From NCBI RefSeq assembly GCF_009389715.1, contig NW_024067782.1, positions 248,001 through 312,000 of the forward strand: a DNA stretch of 64,000 bases, read 5' to 3'. This document shows, in pieces, positions 1 through 12,424 of the stretch. Origin of the DNA: Phoenix dactylifera. Lineage: Eukaryota > Streptophyta > Magnoliopsida > Arecales > Arecaceae. Each line of letters begins with the position of its first letter. Within the stretch, counting starts at the first letter, position 1. The notes under the pieces were generated by a model. It was given only the letters and a program-made list of their open reading frames with translations, was not told where the DNA came from and did not search any database. Made by a program: the position numbers and the translations under genes.

Positions 1-535
1 ATTATAAATAGAATATGGATAGACAACTATTCAATCCGATTCATATTCATATCTATTTTTTTTTTAAGAATATGGATATGAATACAGATATTAACTGGAT
101 GCTTAAATTTTTATTAGATTTGGATACAAAAATAGTTCTAGATGGATCTATTTTCAACCCTATATGCAGGATTCTAGTAAAAGAAGCTGAATGAATGCAT
201 ATCAGGAGATCTGCACCGGCAGAATTACAACAAAGCAAAACTGCACGAGTTGCTGCGATAGTAATTTCACAGACCAAGGAAAACCCAAGTACACTGGGTC
301 TGTGGCCATGTCATTGTTCTAATACTAAATAGGTTCCCCAATAAAAGAAAAAAGAAAAAGGTAAACATGCGCTGCATAGATATCAAAAGCCCACAAAAAA
401 GTAGTAATTTGTGGGAACTTCTCATTTTAGAAAGCCAAATGTTGATACTTAATCAAAACTATGTGCCTAAAAATGTTATTAGCATTTAACAGAATCGCTG
501 TATCACTTTTCAAACACAGTGGTTTCTTCAACATG
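1..535. repeat. AT-rich flank with a decayed dispersed repeat
   Basis: About 45-170 carries a phrase (AATATGGATATGAAT, then GGATGCTTAAATTT) that recurs near 21770-21945, so both are copies of one AT-rich dispersed repeat of unknown class. The remainder, to the stop codon of the methyltransferase gene at 536, shows no gene. Part of it is presumably the 3' UTR of that minus-strand gene. Confidence 0.4.
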
Positions 536-3500
536 CTAAAGTTCTTCAAATCCTTCTTCATCCCCCTCTTCTTCCATCCTTTCAAAGTGCATCCACCAGC
601 TCTCCATCTATGATAACAGGAAAGAGAAATGCAAGGAAATATTCACGTCAGCTCAGTGCTTGCACTTAACAAATGAATATCTAAATTCATTTGAGCTAAA
701 ATCCCACATCAACATAGCGAACGAGCTTTTGCTAGAGGAAGGCACCCTCGGTATCAACTCATGATTATAAACATTGATACGCACATAAAGCAATCAAATT
801 TAAAGGCAACCTACATATACCAGTTTAATAGGGTTACAAGATCAGTATTTTCAAAAAGCTTCTTTTTCAAAAAAAAAAAAGAAAAAGAATTATTCACACT
901 AAATACACTGCAATGCTGGTGCTAGCCTGCATTTACAGGGTGTTTGGAAACCTCATTTCTGCCACCCAAGAGTCGAAACTATCCAATCATATCTCATAAG
1001 TTAATGGGCGACTTTCCGGCATAGTTAAAAGGAGACAGGATAAGAGAAAAAGCCTCAACAGGGGATAGAAACAGTCTCTCCGACTGATACCCCTATCAAA
1101 TCGGGATACCATAGATCACCAATCATTGCTTTATGATAAAATTTGATCTTGTTAAGGTTCTAGACTACGATCACCAAGAAAGTAATTAAGGACTCCATCT
1201 TAGGAAAACATGAGGATGAATAAGCATACACGTAAGCTTTCATTTATTTGCTAGCTTCAGGTAGATTAATTAGTCTATGAATGGAAAACCTTCTGGGCAT
1301 CCTTGTTATCCAATTGCTGGATCATCCCGCACACTTGCCAGCACTCCCTCTAATAGTTCTGGGTTAAAATATTATTTAAGCTAATAAAAAATGAAATGGA
1401 ATAGAACAATAAGAGCTTAGATTCATCCAAGTTTGATCACCTGAGAATCAGATAGCCGCAACTGTTCTGCAATGAAAAGGACATTCTTGTAAGCTCCTGA
1501 TGGAGGTTCCAAGAGCATGTTTTTTGCAATTTCACCATAGTCAAATGCATCAGCTCTGAAACCATGACTTATAAAAAGTTTTTCCATATACTTCTGCGCT
1601 GCAGGCTGCCATAAGAAAAGAAGAAAAATGCCAAGCAACTATCACAAGTGAAACTGAATGGTAGAAGAAAAGAGAGAGAGATTGACAGTAGAATAATGAA
1701 TCAACCATGTCTCCAATTTCAGTCCCCAGAAAACAGAGGGGCAATTCTCCAATTAAAAAGCTTCCTTTCATGGCTAAATTGCTGATGGCAAACAAAATGT
1801 CATTCAAGCCTGTTGAAGTCAACAGCGGTAGCCCCTGCAAGGAACATAAATGCTGGTATTTACCCTCGTAAGCATCTTAGCATAGTAATTGTTAAAGCAG
1901 GTCAGGGCTATCTAGACTATATCGGGGACCTCTTTGACACCAGAAGAAGCTGCAAATTGGTAGCTTAAGGAACTCAATCAACCATCAATCATTATTTCAA
2001 CTGGGACAAGAAATGTACAACTTGTTGATTGCTCTAAAACAAGAACTAGGAAACTGGAATAAACATGCAAGGTGGTGATAAAGTGTCAAGTTAAACAATT
2101 TACATGGCTGTAATGATCTTGTTAAGAAATAGTTGTATTGTAAATTCCATGTTTCACCTGAAGCACCCATAAACTTGGTTTGTCACCTTTAAAGCCTTTC
2201 TCACACAAAATTGCCTGTAAATCAGAAGACTCCAGAGGAACATGGACTAGCATGCAGTTTCTTGAAATTTTAGCTCCAGCACCTATTATATCCAAGGAAA
2301 AAAGGGCATGAGGCACGTCATAAGTCCAAAATTTATGACATCATGCATGCATATGAGCTAGAATTTATATGAGAAGGAACACAAGGTAATGGCGAAGAGA
2401 ATATTCTGAGTTGGCATTGCATCAGTTCAATCATAACCATGACCAATTAGCTCTTATGAAAAAAAGGGAAAAGCGGGCAAAAAAATAGCATGATCCCTAA
2501 TGCACTGATTTGAGATAGATTGACCATACATTCCTATCAAATGTCATGCTCTTCATAACAGGGTTTACCAAGTCCCTGCTGCAACCTCTTTTAAAGCTGT
2601 CTCCCACTCCTTTTAAGGCTTTCCTCCTTCTTCTCTATCAAGATCATGGATTCCTTCATTAAAAAAACAACTTGTGTGATCTCTATTGCCACTTTGTCAA
2701 GGCTTCACCACTTCCAGTTATAAATGTATTCAAACTTCTTGATCCAAATTAAACCATCTTAATCTATTTTCCACCATTTATGTTTTCCTAAATTCTTTCA
2801 ATATGATTTTTTTGAGAGATACAGTAACCAGCTTATTGATAAAGACTGAAAAATTGTACTAGGATAAGATCAAAACTGAAGCAGCTCAATATATGGAAAG
2901 ATTGTTCTATAATCCTCTAAAAAAACTATTAGCAAAATTATTGGCTTACACATATATATATGATCAATCAGATATGTTTAACATCACATAATCTATGGAG
3001 ATTTAGATATAGGACAATTGTGACATAGAGGTTAGTTTCCCATAGATGTTTATTAAGTAACCTCCAAAAGGCCCCTTCCACCTCCATTTCATGTTTAACT
3101 TGTTAATACTGTAAGCTAAGCAAACCAAAACACCTAGTATCTTCAGTGACATATAATTATCACCACTCTCATAGGTACAGATTGCATGAAGATTTTCATA
3201 ACATTGTTGCTGGATACATAGGTAAAGATTCCTAAAGGAAAAGACAGCCCAATCTTAACCTACCCCCACCCCCCTCGTACAATGCATGTATGTTCACATA
3301 GTATGATCATGAAATAGGGGGCTTACGCATCAAGGATACAGCAATAGAAGCAATAGCAAAATCAAGCCATTGCCTTTGACATGGGCAAATGAGATAATAA
3401 GGAGGTGGTCATCTTTGTCTGAATTACAAGACCTTCCACACAAGGGATTTACACAATTTGGTAATTGTACGGTCCCCCCCTCATGAAAAACCCAAGCTAA

Positions 3501-6500
3501 TCTTTTCTTATATTGGATCAGTCACATGAGCCTCTAGGTTTAGCATTCCCTATAAAATGTTGATAGGGCTCTCACCAATGTCTCGACCTTCTTTTTTTGT
3601 GTATTCTTGCAAGTGATCCTCATTCTACTCAGTCACTCAATGAGCCACCTATGTTAGCCAACTAGATCCCCTATGTTAGCCAACTAGATCTCCTCCCATC
3701 CCCTATTTGAACAGTACTCCATTAGCTGAACCAACAAGACCAGGGGATACAATCTGCATGTGCAAGTGGCTAATCAGGTGATAACAATCTTAAGAAGTGA
3801 AAAGATAATAACAAGATAGGGACATTGTTTTCAGTTGCTGAGACACAGCAGTTTGTCATTAACTGAGATTTGCTTGGGATAAATTTTCTTGGCCATTAAA
3901 AAATGAAATATCCAAAAAAAAATGGGTACAAGATAAATACATTAACTGAGATTTGCTTGGCATTCGAGAGATGAGGGAAATTTATGTCTAACAGTTGCTG
4001 GAGAAAAGAGGGTTCAAGTAGATAGGAAGTGGTGAAGAATGGTAGCAGCTTTCTTAATGACATAGATGTTGAGCATCATGCTCCAATAAGTTCCAGTCAA
4101 CTCTAGCACTTTGGTCAGATGGGAGGTGGGCAGTCTTCATTTTCCCATGCTCAATAGCTGGCCATGAGAGCTATAGGATAGGATCTTAGCTTGGCCAAGA
4201 AGGGTTTTAGTCAAGGTCTGCAAAACTAGTACCAAGAAGCACACCGATATGTTACTAGTTCGGAATGGTACAATCGGTATGGTAGGGTACGATATGTACC
4301 CCGAACTAAGACTTCTCACTCCTAACAAAGGTACAGCCTGAAACAGTGTGATATAGGTTAATATCGGGCAGCATGGGCAGTTCCTCTCTATTAGAATTAA
4401 TACAAACCAATTCAGCTAATATACCAGACCAAACCTCGACAACATGCTGGCACTTTATTGGTATGGTATGATACGATCACTACAGAGTGATACAGGTCGG
4501 TACAGTAGACCTTGGTTTCAGCCTTCCAACCGGAATAAGATCTAACAATCAAAACAAGCAAAACCATTATGGAGGAAAGATGGATGAGGTGGATGGTGTT
4601 TATAGCCATTATAGAAAACAATGGATCCACCATAGTCCAGGAGGGGGGTTTTGAAGGGGAGGGAACATGAAGATTAAATGGGGGGAGGGTACATGTTGAA
4701 GGCTTGCTATGGCATTTCAATGTGCAAGGATGAGGGTGATTAGGGGAAGGAGCAGATGGAGAATTTAATCATCGAATATTGATATCAACATTTAAAATGG
4801 ATAGTTGTCCAATTTTTGCTATTATAACTAATTTCTCAAAGATCTTTCTATATGTATCCTTGTTAAAGTAAATTTTGGATATTTCTCTAAATCTATTGTA
4901 ACAACCCAGGACCTCACCCAAAAATGGCTAGCTAGAAAGTATTATTTGGGTTCCTTAGTTCTATATAAGTACCCAAGATTTTCTTGGTGAATTTCCGATG
5001 TGGGGCTAAACACACGCCCGCACGGATCCTTACATACTCCCCCCGTTTAAGCTCTGACGTCCTCATCAAACCAAGGGTTCAAATCCATTTCATTTTGTCC
5101 GAGATAAATCAATGATATCTTTGCTCATTTCAATATTGTTCCTTATTTAGATGATTTGCCATCAAAGCTTTAAAAGCTAGACTTTACCATTATCAATCTT
5201 TTCCCTCGTGATCACCAAAATATCCAACACCAACTTGATTGGGTGATTATGCAAGTTATGCATAGATAAAGAGAAATTTCATCGAGTTATTTTCGCATCT
5301 TTTAGATGTTCACAAGTTTATTAAAGATAATTTTTCATACTCCTCAACATTTTCTCTTTTTTTCTCAAGGATCCCTCTTTGAACTAAAAATAGAAGACAT
5401 TTCTTACAATGTACATCATGTTATAAAGGCATAATGCAAACCAATTCCAAGATTCATTTAGTAAGTACACAATAATATTAAAGCTTGGTTTTATGTGCTA
5501 GCTCAGCTTCTTTTCATTTTTTGAGGTTAGCAGCGCAAAAATAATTTTAGTTACGCAGTCAAACTTTGTACTTAAGGTTCTTAAATCAAGAACGTGACAT
5601 TGAGCTTTTGGGATTAGGAATATCCATATGTCAAGTTAGGACTACATTTGCTATTTGCTTAACCAAGGAAACCTACAATAAACTAGAAAAAAGAAAATAG
5701 GACGGGGGAAGCAATTCCAAAATGTCAATTTAACTCCCTCAGTTTGTCATAATTATCTAGAAAGTCAAACTTTCAATTCATGGGTAAAGAGCACTCACCA
5801 CTCTCACAATGGCTCGCAATCTCTAGAAATTAAAATAGAATTTTCCCCTAGTATGACAAAAGATGGTTTCTATAGTTCTAGTATTCAACGAAATCATGAA
5901 GTTAAATAACAAAGCAAGCAAAAGAAAAGTATGAGACTCCTTCCAGGGTGAGTAGCAGAGAAATTTCACAATTATGAAAATTTTATTTGAGAGAGCTCAC
6001 TTACCTTTAAGCCTTTGAGATGCTACCTTGAAGACACTTTCTGGAGAGACATCATATATAATGGATGGCTGAGGCCAACTCAGCCTATATGGGCGGGTGT
6101 CCATACCATCTGTCAACAAAACAATCTATGTAGTATAAGAGAACCTTAATCCAACAGTGATAACAAGGAATGCTTACAAATTTTAAATTATCAAATACCT
6201 GCCTCACTTTGTCCATACTGCTCGCCAAACTAAGCAATTTGTCATCAAGGAATTTTGTTGCTAACCTATAGTGACATGGAGATAGTGTAGTTGTTAAAAC
6301 TGGAGGTTGTTCCTCCATATCCCAATGACCACTGATAGGGGAAAGAAGGCAGCAGGCATATGGATCAACGAAAAGAGGATCTGTTGTTCAGAATATCAAA
6401 CCAATACCAATATATGAATGAATTGACCAATCATATCAACCAATTTTTCTAGAGTAACCATTCCCAACTATTAATGGCAAACTATGAGAATTGTTTGAAA

Positions 6501-7787
6501 ATAACTAGAATCCTACTGATAAAATGGAAACTGAAAGAAAGAGAAGAAATCTACATGAAATATGAATATGTAGCCTAAAAATTTACAAAATCATTAGCTG
6601 TTTTTGCTCAAAATAGGATAATTTATGCCTCTCACTTACTATGTTCAGTTCTACAAATTGTGGGTGAATGATACTTCCAAGGATTAAAAAAAAAACAAAA
6701 CATCGTTGTCAATCCGCATTCATTAGTACAATCATATCAAGCTTACATTATTTCTGACTCAAAACTCACAACAATAAAAATATTAACATGTACGCATGAG
6801 TGCAATAAAAAAACTTCGAGATTCACATCAATATGAAATGGAAAACACACGCAAGTGCATAATTAAAAAAAAAGAAAAAAGCTTTCTTTTATCCAACTTC
6901 AACAGTCACATCAATTAAAAAAAAAGCAAGTATGAGAATACCACAATACCACAATCAAGAATCCATACATGCACAAAAATATAGAATAAAACAATAATCT
7001 CTTTTCCAAATTACTCAACAAAGTGAACTTGATTTTCTCAAGGGGTACCACAACTTTTTAATTCTCAGCATCTTTCAGGAGAAAACTAAAGCAAAAGACT
7101 CCCGCTTTTAAAGCTTGCTAAGATAGACCATACATAAAATTAAGCAAATTTCCCCCCATCCAAATAATATAAATTCTTCTCCATTAATTCGAGATTGGGC
7201 CTTTCTCTTCCAAGTATTCTGTCAAGATTATGGCGAAAACACACAAGTAGGCAAGGAATTAAGGAAAAAATTAAGGCTAAAAAAAGGTTTTGTCCCCTAA
7301 TCTCACCCGATAGTTGAGAAGAGCATGCTTATTTTCTGCTCCTCCTAGAGGGATTTTCACCACAAAATGATCGTTTTACCTTCTATATTTGCTCTATATT
7401 TGCAAGGAATTGGGTAGTTTTACCTTCTATATTTGCTAGAAAGATCGTTTAAGGGAAGCATTCCTTCAAATAGGTTCGGTGCTTCTGGACCTCATTGTTC
7501 GAATAACATAAAACACCAGAAACAAGAAAGCACAGAAACTCAGAGCGATCTACACCTGGTCGAAGGGTCTCTTGGAATCGAAGGGACGCGGCCCTGAGAG
7601 CTGCTCGGAGGAGCAAATCGGGGTCCTCGCGGCCAAGCCTGGCAGCGATAGCAAGGGTCATTCGGCCGGCTTTCCCCCACTTCCTTCCCCGAGCGAAGCC
7701 GGCGGCCGGCAGAGAGGGGAAGATGGAGCGCTTCGCCACCGCGCCGCATCGCATCGGCGGGCGGATGAGGTTCTCGAGCCGAGCCAT
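536..7787 (-). CDS. LCMT-family SAM-dependent methyltransferase, seven exons
   Basis: Exons in transcript order: 7556-7787, 6199-6380, 6005-6125, 2158-2282, 1706-1834, 1441-1605, 536-607. All introns are GT-AG, phases agree throughout, and the lengths sum to 1026 nt (341 residues plus stop), the usual size for this plant family. Seen: LFVDPYACCL in exon 2; the SAM-binding stretch IVLLTDGMDTRPYRL followed by YDVSPESVFK in exon 3, matching the DTRxxR signature of leucine carboxyl methyltransferase-like proteins (TIGR00027 type); GELPLCFLGTEIGDM in exon 5; an acidic tail ending EEEGDEEGFEEL. The Arg-rich N-terminus (about residues 1-50) could be an organelle transit peptide (inference). The family transfers methyl groups from SAM to small molecules or protein carboxyls, but the substrate of the plant members is not evident here. 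Intron 3 is 3.7 kb and holds old repeats. Function class is firm, substrate unknown. Confidence 0.9.
4230..4520. repeat. GGTAC-rich dispersed repeat in intron 3
   Basis: Rich in short palindromic GGTATGGTA / CGGTACAG phrases. Similar sequence occurs at 48600-48790 and, more decayed, at 60630-60745. It looks like an old non-autonomous element. Ends and class were not resolved. Confidence 0.4.
4893..5070. repeat. Dispersed LTR-like repeat, best-preserved copy
   Basis: It begins near TGTAACAACCCAGGACC, has a TATATAAG motif in the middle and continues into GATGTGGGGCTAAACACACG and a GTTTAAGCTCTGACGTCC phrase. Two C-to-T decayed relatives lie at about 25632-25790 and 27713-27900. It could be an LTR end or a short LTR derivative; the family was not identified. 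Confidence 0.45.
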
Positions 7788-9525
7788 TTTCTCCGCCTCT
7801 CTGTGGCTATGATCTCCCGGACTCTCTTTGTGGAACTTGTGGACTTGGATCCGAATGGTTGTTTTCGGCGATTTAACGGTCGTTACAACAGTTTTGGGTT
7901 CCGTCCGCCATAAGTTGCGTTTTGCAGAAACGAGGAAATGCCGCCAAGGTTACTCCGCTCGTTTATCACCTATGACATTGTCTTATTATGCGTGAATAAA
8001 GATCCCCCAGTATGTCCGAAAACCTTGTGGACTCATCTGCTTCGCCTATGTATATATAATTTTGGCATATTTAGTTGACCAAATATGACTATTTCAGAGT
8101 AGATTATATTTGGTTGAACATCTTTTTTTTTCTGAAAAAGTTATGTAAAATATCTATTATACTCTTAATAAAGAAAGAGATTTTGGCTAAAAAGTAGTTT
8201 TGAAAAAAAAAGTATTACAATTTCCAATCAGTTTCTATGTTTCTTATTAATTTTCTTTTTTTTATAGAAATCTTATTTTCATAGGAATGCTATTTTCTTA
8301 TCTCTTTTCTTTGAAAACTTCAATGAAACAAGAAGCAATTGACCATATTTTTCTCCTTCTTTTCCCGCGAACTAAACTAATCCTTTATTCTTTTTTGTTA
8401 ACGAAGGCCCTTCTATCTACATGATTTCGAGGGATGCCGTCTGTCCATAGCTCCCCATCTATCTCTCTTCTTTCTTCTCCTTCCATAGTTCCCATCCCCA
8501 AGCGATCAACTGGCCACAATTTGAATACTAACGAACATCATGTTCTGAAAACTATTTATTAATATTGTTGGAGATATGCATTGGGTCATGTGCTATATAT
8601 TAAAGGATATTATGAAAAACTATATATCGATAGTTTGATGCTACTAGAGATATATATTAGATCATTATTGCATCTATATCGAAGAAGCTTATGGTATATA
8701 TAAAAAAATTGTTAAGGGTATATTGGCTTTACATAAATGATGCATCGCTGAACTCCAAGTTCCATATTTGCAAAGGCATGCAAAAATGAGAAAGAGACTC
8801 ATCATCGTCCCTAGCAATTGGCAAGATTCGGAGGGGGAAAAAAAAAAAGGGATACGACAGAAGAGACTCTGAGGAGGATATGGTGGCTGCTGCAGACGGA
8901 CGGATGGTGAAGGTCACGACGGAGAGAGTGGAAGATCAAAGAAGACAGAAGCTACAAATGGACTTGAAAAGAAAGAGACCGAGATCCTTTCACATATTTT
9001 CCCCCCCTTTTTCGAGGCATAACGTAGATGGAAGGAACTCCGTTGGTAGGGCTTCCATTCCTCTTGGTCTCTTTAATTTCAACTTCAAGACCTGTGCAGA
9101 TCGGTACGTGGTGAAAGATAAAAGAAACTCTAGGCGATCTCTTCCGGTGCACTCAACCAAAGAACTTTTGTTCAAAATATTCATTATGTTAAGAGGATCG
9201 GAGTTCGAACTCAGAATCTCTGCTCTGATACCATATTAAAATTACCATTTATCCCAAAAACTAAGTAGTCGAGCTTCGACTTATAAATAAATTATCTTTA
9301 CTTATTTTTAAAGCTTTACCTAGCGATCTTCACAATTCCGAGCCCAAACACATAGAATATGACAAATCTCCCATTTGCAGAGGCGCAGCTTTCTGAGCTC
9401 ACCTAGTCCTGCCAATGGAAGACTTCGGACCAAGGGCGTGATGGTTGCACCTTGCCACCCTCAGACCGACAGGAAGAGCGATGTAGGACAATCTAGGGTT
9501 GGTTTCCCACACGCAAGCATGTCTG
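7788..9525. other. Intergenic: methyltransferase upstream region and no clear gene
   Basis: Upstream flank of the minus-strand methyltransferase gene. The short open frames near 8729-9239 show no recognisable domain. At about 9219-9230 the string GCTCTGATACCA is the complement of an initiator-tRNA-Met primer-binding site, so a scrap of an old retroelement leader may lie here. Nothing else is supported. Confidence 0.4.
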
Positions 9526-9530
9526 AAAAT
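9526..9530. repeat. Target site duplication AAAAT, left copy
   Basis: AAAAT directly precedes the TGTCACG terminus and recurs at 18969-18973 directly after the mirrored terminus CGTGACA. A 5-bp duplication is normal for Ty3/gypsy integration. Confidence 0.9.
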
Positions 9531-12424
9531 TGTCACGCCCCGGATCCGGATCCGTGACACGGCCGTGCTATTGCCGACTATCGCCCACATTAGCACGCAG
9601 CATCATACAGGGGTAACAGGTAGCCAAAAAGGATTCATCCTTATATATATATTAAAAGTTTGCAGTACAACCTTCAAGTTTGAAACCAAAAATACAGAAC
9701 TTCTATGCTATTCAAATGTACAGAAGTATATAAGCTTCTCCAAAAATACGAAGCTCTGTAACAAAATAAAAACATATCTGATGGCGATCACTGGTGAGGA
9801 TCTGAAAGAAAACGAAACATAAACAGATGTGAGCTACACGGCTCAGTAAGTAATCCTGCATAATCCTACCGGATCAACCAGTAGACTAAACATGTAAATC
9901 AGGGTTTTGAGAAGCTGACATGCATGTTTATCTAATAATCATCCTGGCATAATAAGTATGCAATTTAAACAAAGCAGTAGTGCAAATCACAAAATTTTCA
10001 TATTATATGCATATGAAACCGTGCCCCCCGGCATGCCGTGGTCCTTTTACTCTCGGATGCTACTGCGAAGTCAGACTCGGCCACTGGCGGGGCCAGCTCA
10101 GTTACTATTCAGCCACTGGCGGGGCAAGCTCAGTTACTATTCAGCCACTGGCGGGGCAGGCCCAATTCCAATTCAGCCACTGGCGGGGCAGGCTCAGTTA
10201 CTATTCAGCCACTGGCGGGGCAGCTCAGTTACTATTCAGCCATTGGCGGGGCAGCTCAGTTACTATTCAGCCACTGGCGGCTCAGTCATTCTCAGTAGCA
10301 TCTTTGAGCCCATTATAGTGCCTCTGGGCTAGCTAAGACTTTATAAACTTACATGCATGATTATAATATCAGTATCATCATGTTGCATACATAGCCATAG
10401 CTTCTGGGATCATTAAAGTTACTTATGCATTGTAACATATCATGTATGAAACATATATACTTAAAATAAATGCTTAGGAAACATTAATAACATAACATGA
10501 TCCATAACAGGATTAGGACAGGTTACTTACAGTGATTCGTTTTCTCCCAAGTTTCTTACGTCCTGGTGACGGATCCTGAGTCACCTAAAATCACATTATA
10601 ATGAGCATATTATTTCCTTTTACTTGTTTGGATTCTACCCGAAATTTAGCCCAAGTCTAATGTGTTCATATTGGAGCCTTGATTGGGTCCATATAGTTTA
10701 ATTGGCCTTCTAATTGGTCATTAGGCTTAATCCCAAGTTTAATTTGGGTTTAATTTTGGTTAAATTTATAGTCTGGCTTGTCCAGACTTAGCCCAATTTG
10801 ATTGGGCTCGGGTTTAGTCAAATTTGGCTAAACCCTTTCCCCCTTTTTTTTTCTCTTTTTCTTTTTCTTTTTCTTTTTCTTTTTCTTTTTCTTTTTCTTT
10901 GGGCTTAACGGGTTGCGGGTTCGGATTCGGATCCGACCCGCGAACCCGTTATCAGGTTTTCTTCCCCCCTTCCAGAGGCTTCCGCCTCTTCATCTCCCGC
11001 TTTCCTCTCTCTCCTCTCTTTTCTCCTTCGTCTCCACCGAAACCCACGCCTCCGGCCGGTCCTCCGGCCCCCTCCTTCTCCTCCGGCCAGATCTGTGGCC
11101 TTCTCCCTCTCGGTCACTCCCTCTCCTTCTCTCTCTCTTTCTCTTTCTTTCTTCTTTGTTTTCGCCGAGACCCTAGCCTCCGGCCGAGCCCTCGGCTTTC
11201 TTCTTCTCCTCCGGCCGGATCTACGGCCTCCTCTCTCTCTCCTTTCCTCCCTTGCTCTCTCTTTCTTCTTTTTTTTTTTTCTTTATTTTCACCGAAACCC
11301 TGACTTCCGGCCCACCGAAACCCTCCTCTTCTTCCTTTTTCTTCCCTTGCAGGCGGCCGGGGAGACGAGGCTCCCCCCGATCTACCAACCGAGGTGGAGT
11401 TTCCCCCCCGGAGCGCCGGCGGAAGGGAAGGCCAGCCCTTCCTCCCTCCGAATTAATGCCGGAGAGGGGAAGGGCTCGGAGATGGGTCGGGATCCGGCTA
11501 TAAACGAGAGCCTCCACCCGCTCCGTCCACGGCAAGGCATGGCCGGAGGGGATGAAGCCTCAAGGTCCGGTGAGTTCTTTTTTTTTTTTTTTTTTCTTTC
11601 TTCTTTTTCTTTTCTTCGGTCCTTCCTTCCGGCACCACCACCCCTTGCCGGAGAAGAGGTGGTGGTCCGGCCGGGGCTGGCGGCCCTGTGGCCGCCTCTG
11701 TTGTCGTCCCGGCCAGATATGGCGGCCTGGGTTGCCCCCCCCCCGAACCCCAAGGTACCCGCGGCCGAGGCCGCGGTGTCCGGTTCGTCAACAGGCCGAA
11801 CCCGGTTGGGTTCGGTCCGGATGGTCGCGGCCTGTGAGTCCGGCCCGACCCAGGGATTGTGGGTTTTTCTCCCTCTCCTGTGCCGGCCTCCTCCCCTCTA
11901 TGTCCCTGTTGACACAGAGGGGAAGAGCACCCCACAGAGGGGTTTCTCCATGCTTTATAATTTTATTAACAGGGAGTCTATACCTGGTTTTAGTCGGGTG
12001 TAGTCGGGCAGTGCTTCCTCCCTGGTAGTCCCCCCTTCTTCAGAGCTTCAGGGCTCCTTGGCCTTAGGTTCCAGGGCTTCGGCTCCCTCTCTCTTTCTCT
12101 CGTTCGGTGTTTAGGGGGGTCTGTGATTTGGGGTTGCCGGCAGAGGCTTAAATATTTGTTTAGAGGATGAAACCCCCCTCTGAGAGGTCCCATCCTCTCC
12201 TTTCCTCCATACTTCGGGACTGGCCGCCGCCCCCCCTTGTCTCCGGCGCGCCGGCATCGGCTGCCAGCAGGGGGTGCGGTAACCCCTCCCTGTCGGTCTT
12301 ATCCCTTCGTTTTTTTTTTTTTATTCCTGATAATAATTATGCTGGCTACAGTGAAATTTGGGCCCAACCCTTAACTGGGCCTATTTCTTATTGGGCCTAG
12401 TAGGTTGTGGGCCCGGACATTACA
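9531..12424 (-). repeat. 3' LTR of the chromovirus, about 2.9 kb
   Basis: On the minus strand it runs from TGTAATGTCC to GGCGTGACA. The inner boundary abuts a polypurine tract and the outer boundary abuts the AAAAT duplication. Long LTRs of 2-4 kb are usual in Del/Tekay elements. It contains a minisatellite (10076-10290), a (CTTTTT)n run (about 10855-10900) and pyrimidine-rich GC-rich blocks (10960-11650). These blocks give long but meaningless open frames. Confidence 0.9.
10076..10290. repeat. Minisatellite in LTR, about 32-bp unit, seven units
   Basis: Units have the form GCCACTGGCGGGGC, then AGCTCAGTTACTATTCA, with one variant unit reading CCAATTCCAATTCA. The second LTR copy (17581-17820) has eight units and the inverted fragment (18215-18425) has seven. 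Confidence 0.95.

Noticed and set aside
1596-1605. Alternative acceptor CTGCAG at 1598 for methyltransferase exon 6
   Set aside because: It gives the wrong phase with the preceding exon. The acceptor ending at 1606 gives an in-frame PAAQKYMEKLF.
6085-6125. Acceptor at TTGACAG just before ATGGTATGG for methyltransferase exon 3
   Set aside because: It would break the reading phase and remove the conserved VLLT. The acceptor before 6125 keeps phase and restores IVLLTDGMDTRPYRL.
9190-9235. GTTCGAACTC, resembling a tRNA T-loop
   Set aside because: No acceptor stem or anticodon arm can be fitted. The nearby GCTCTGATACCA suggests retroelement leader sequence instead.
9375-9557. Plus-strand frame with CHPQTDRKSDV, like the integrase motif HPQTDGQSE
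   Set aside because: The match is about seven residues and no other integrase sequence surrounds it. It may be a scrap of an old element or chance.
10076-10290. Short direct repeats resembling a CRISPR array or a coding repeat (YYSATGG)
   Set aside because: No unique spacers. The frames arise from the LTR minisatellite and are found in all three copies in different orientations.
10824-12028. Several long overlapping open frames, up to 302 residues, in both strands
   Set aside because: They lie wholly in the chromovirus LTR and are Phe/Ser/Pro- or Lys/Glu-rich products of pyrimidine tracts. No domain is seen.
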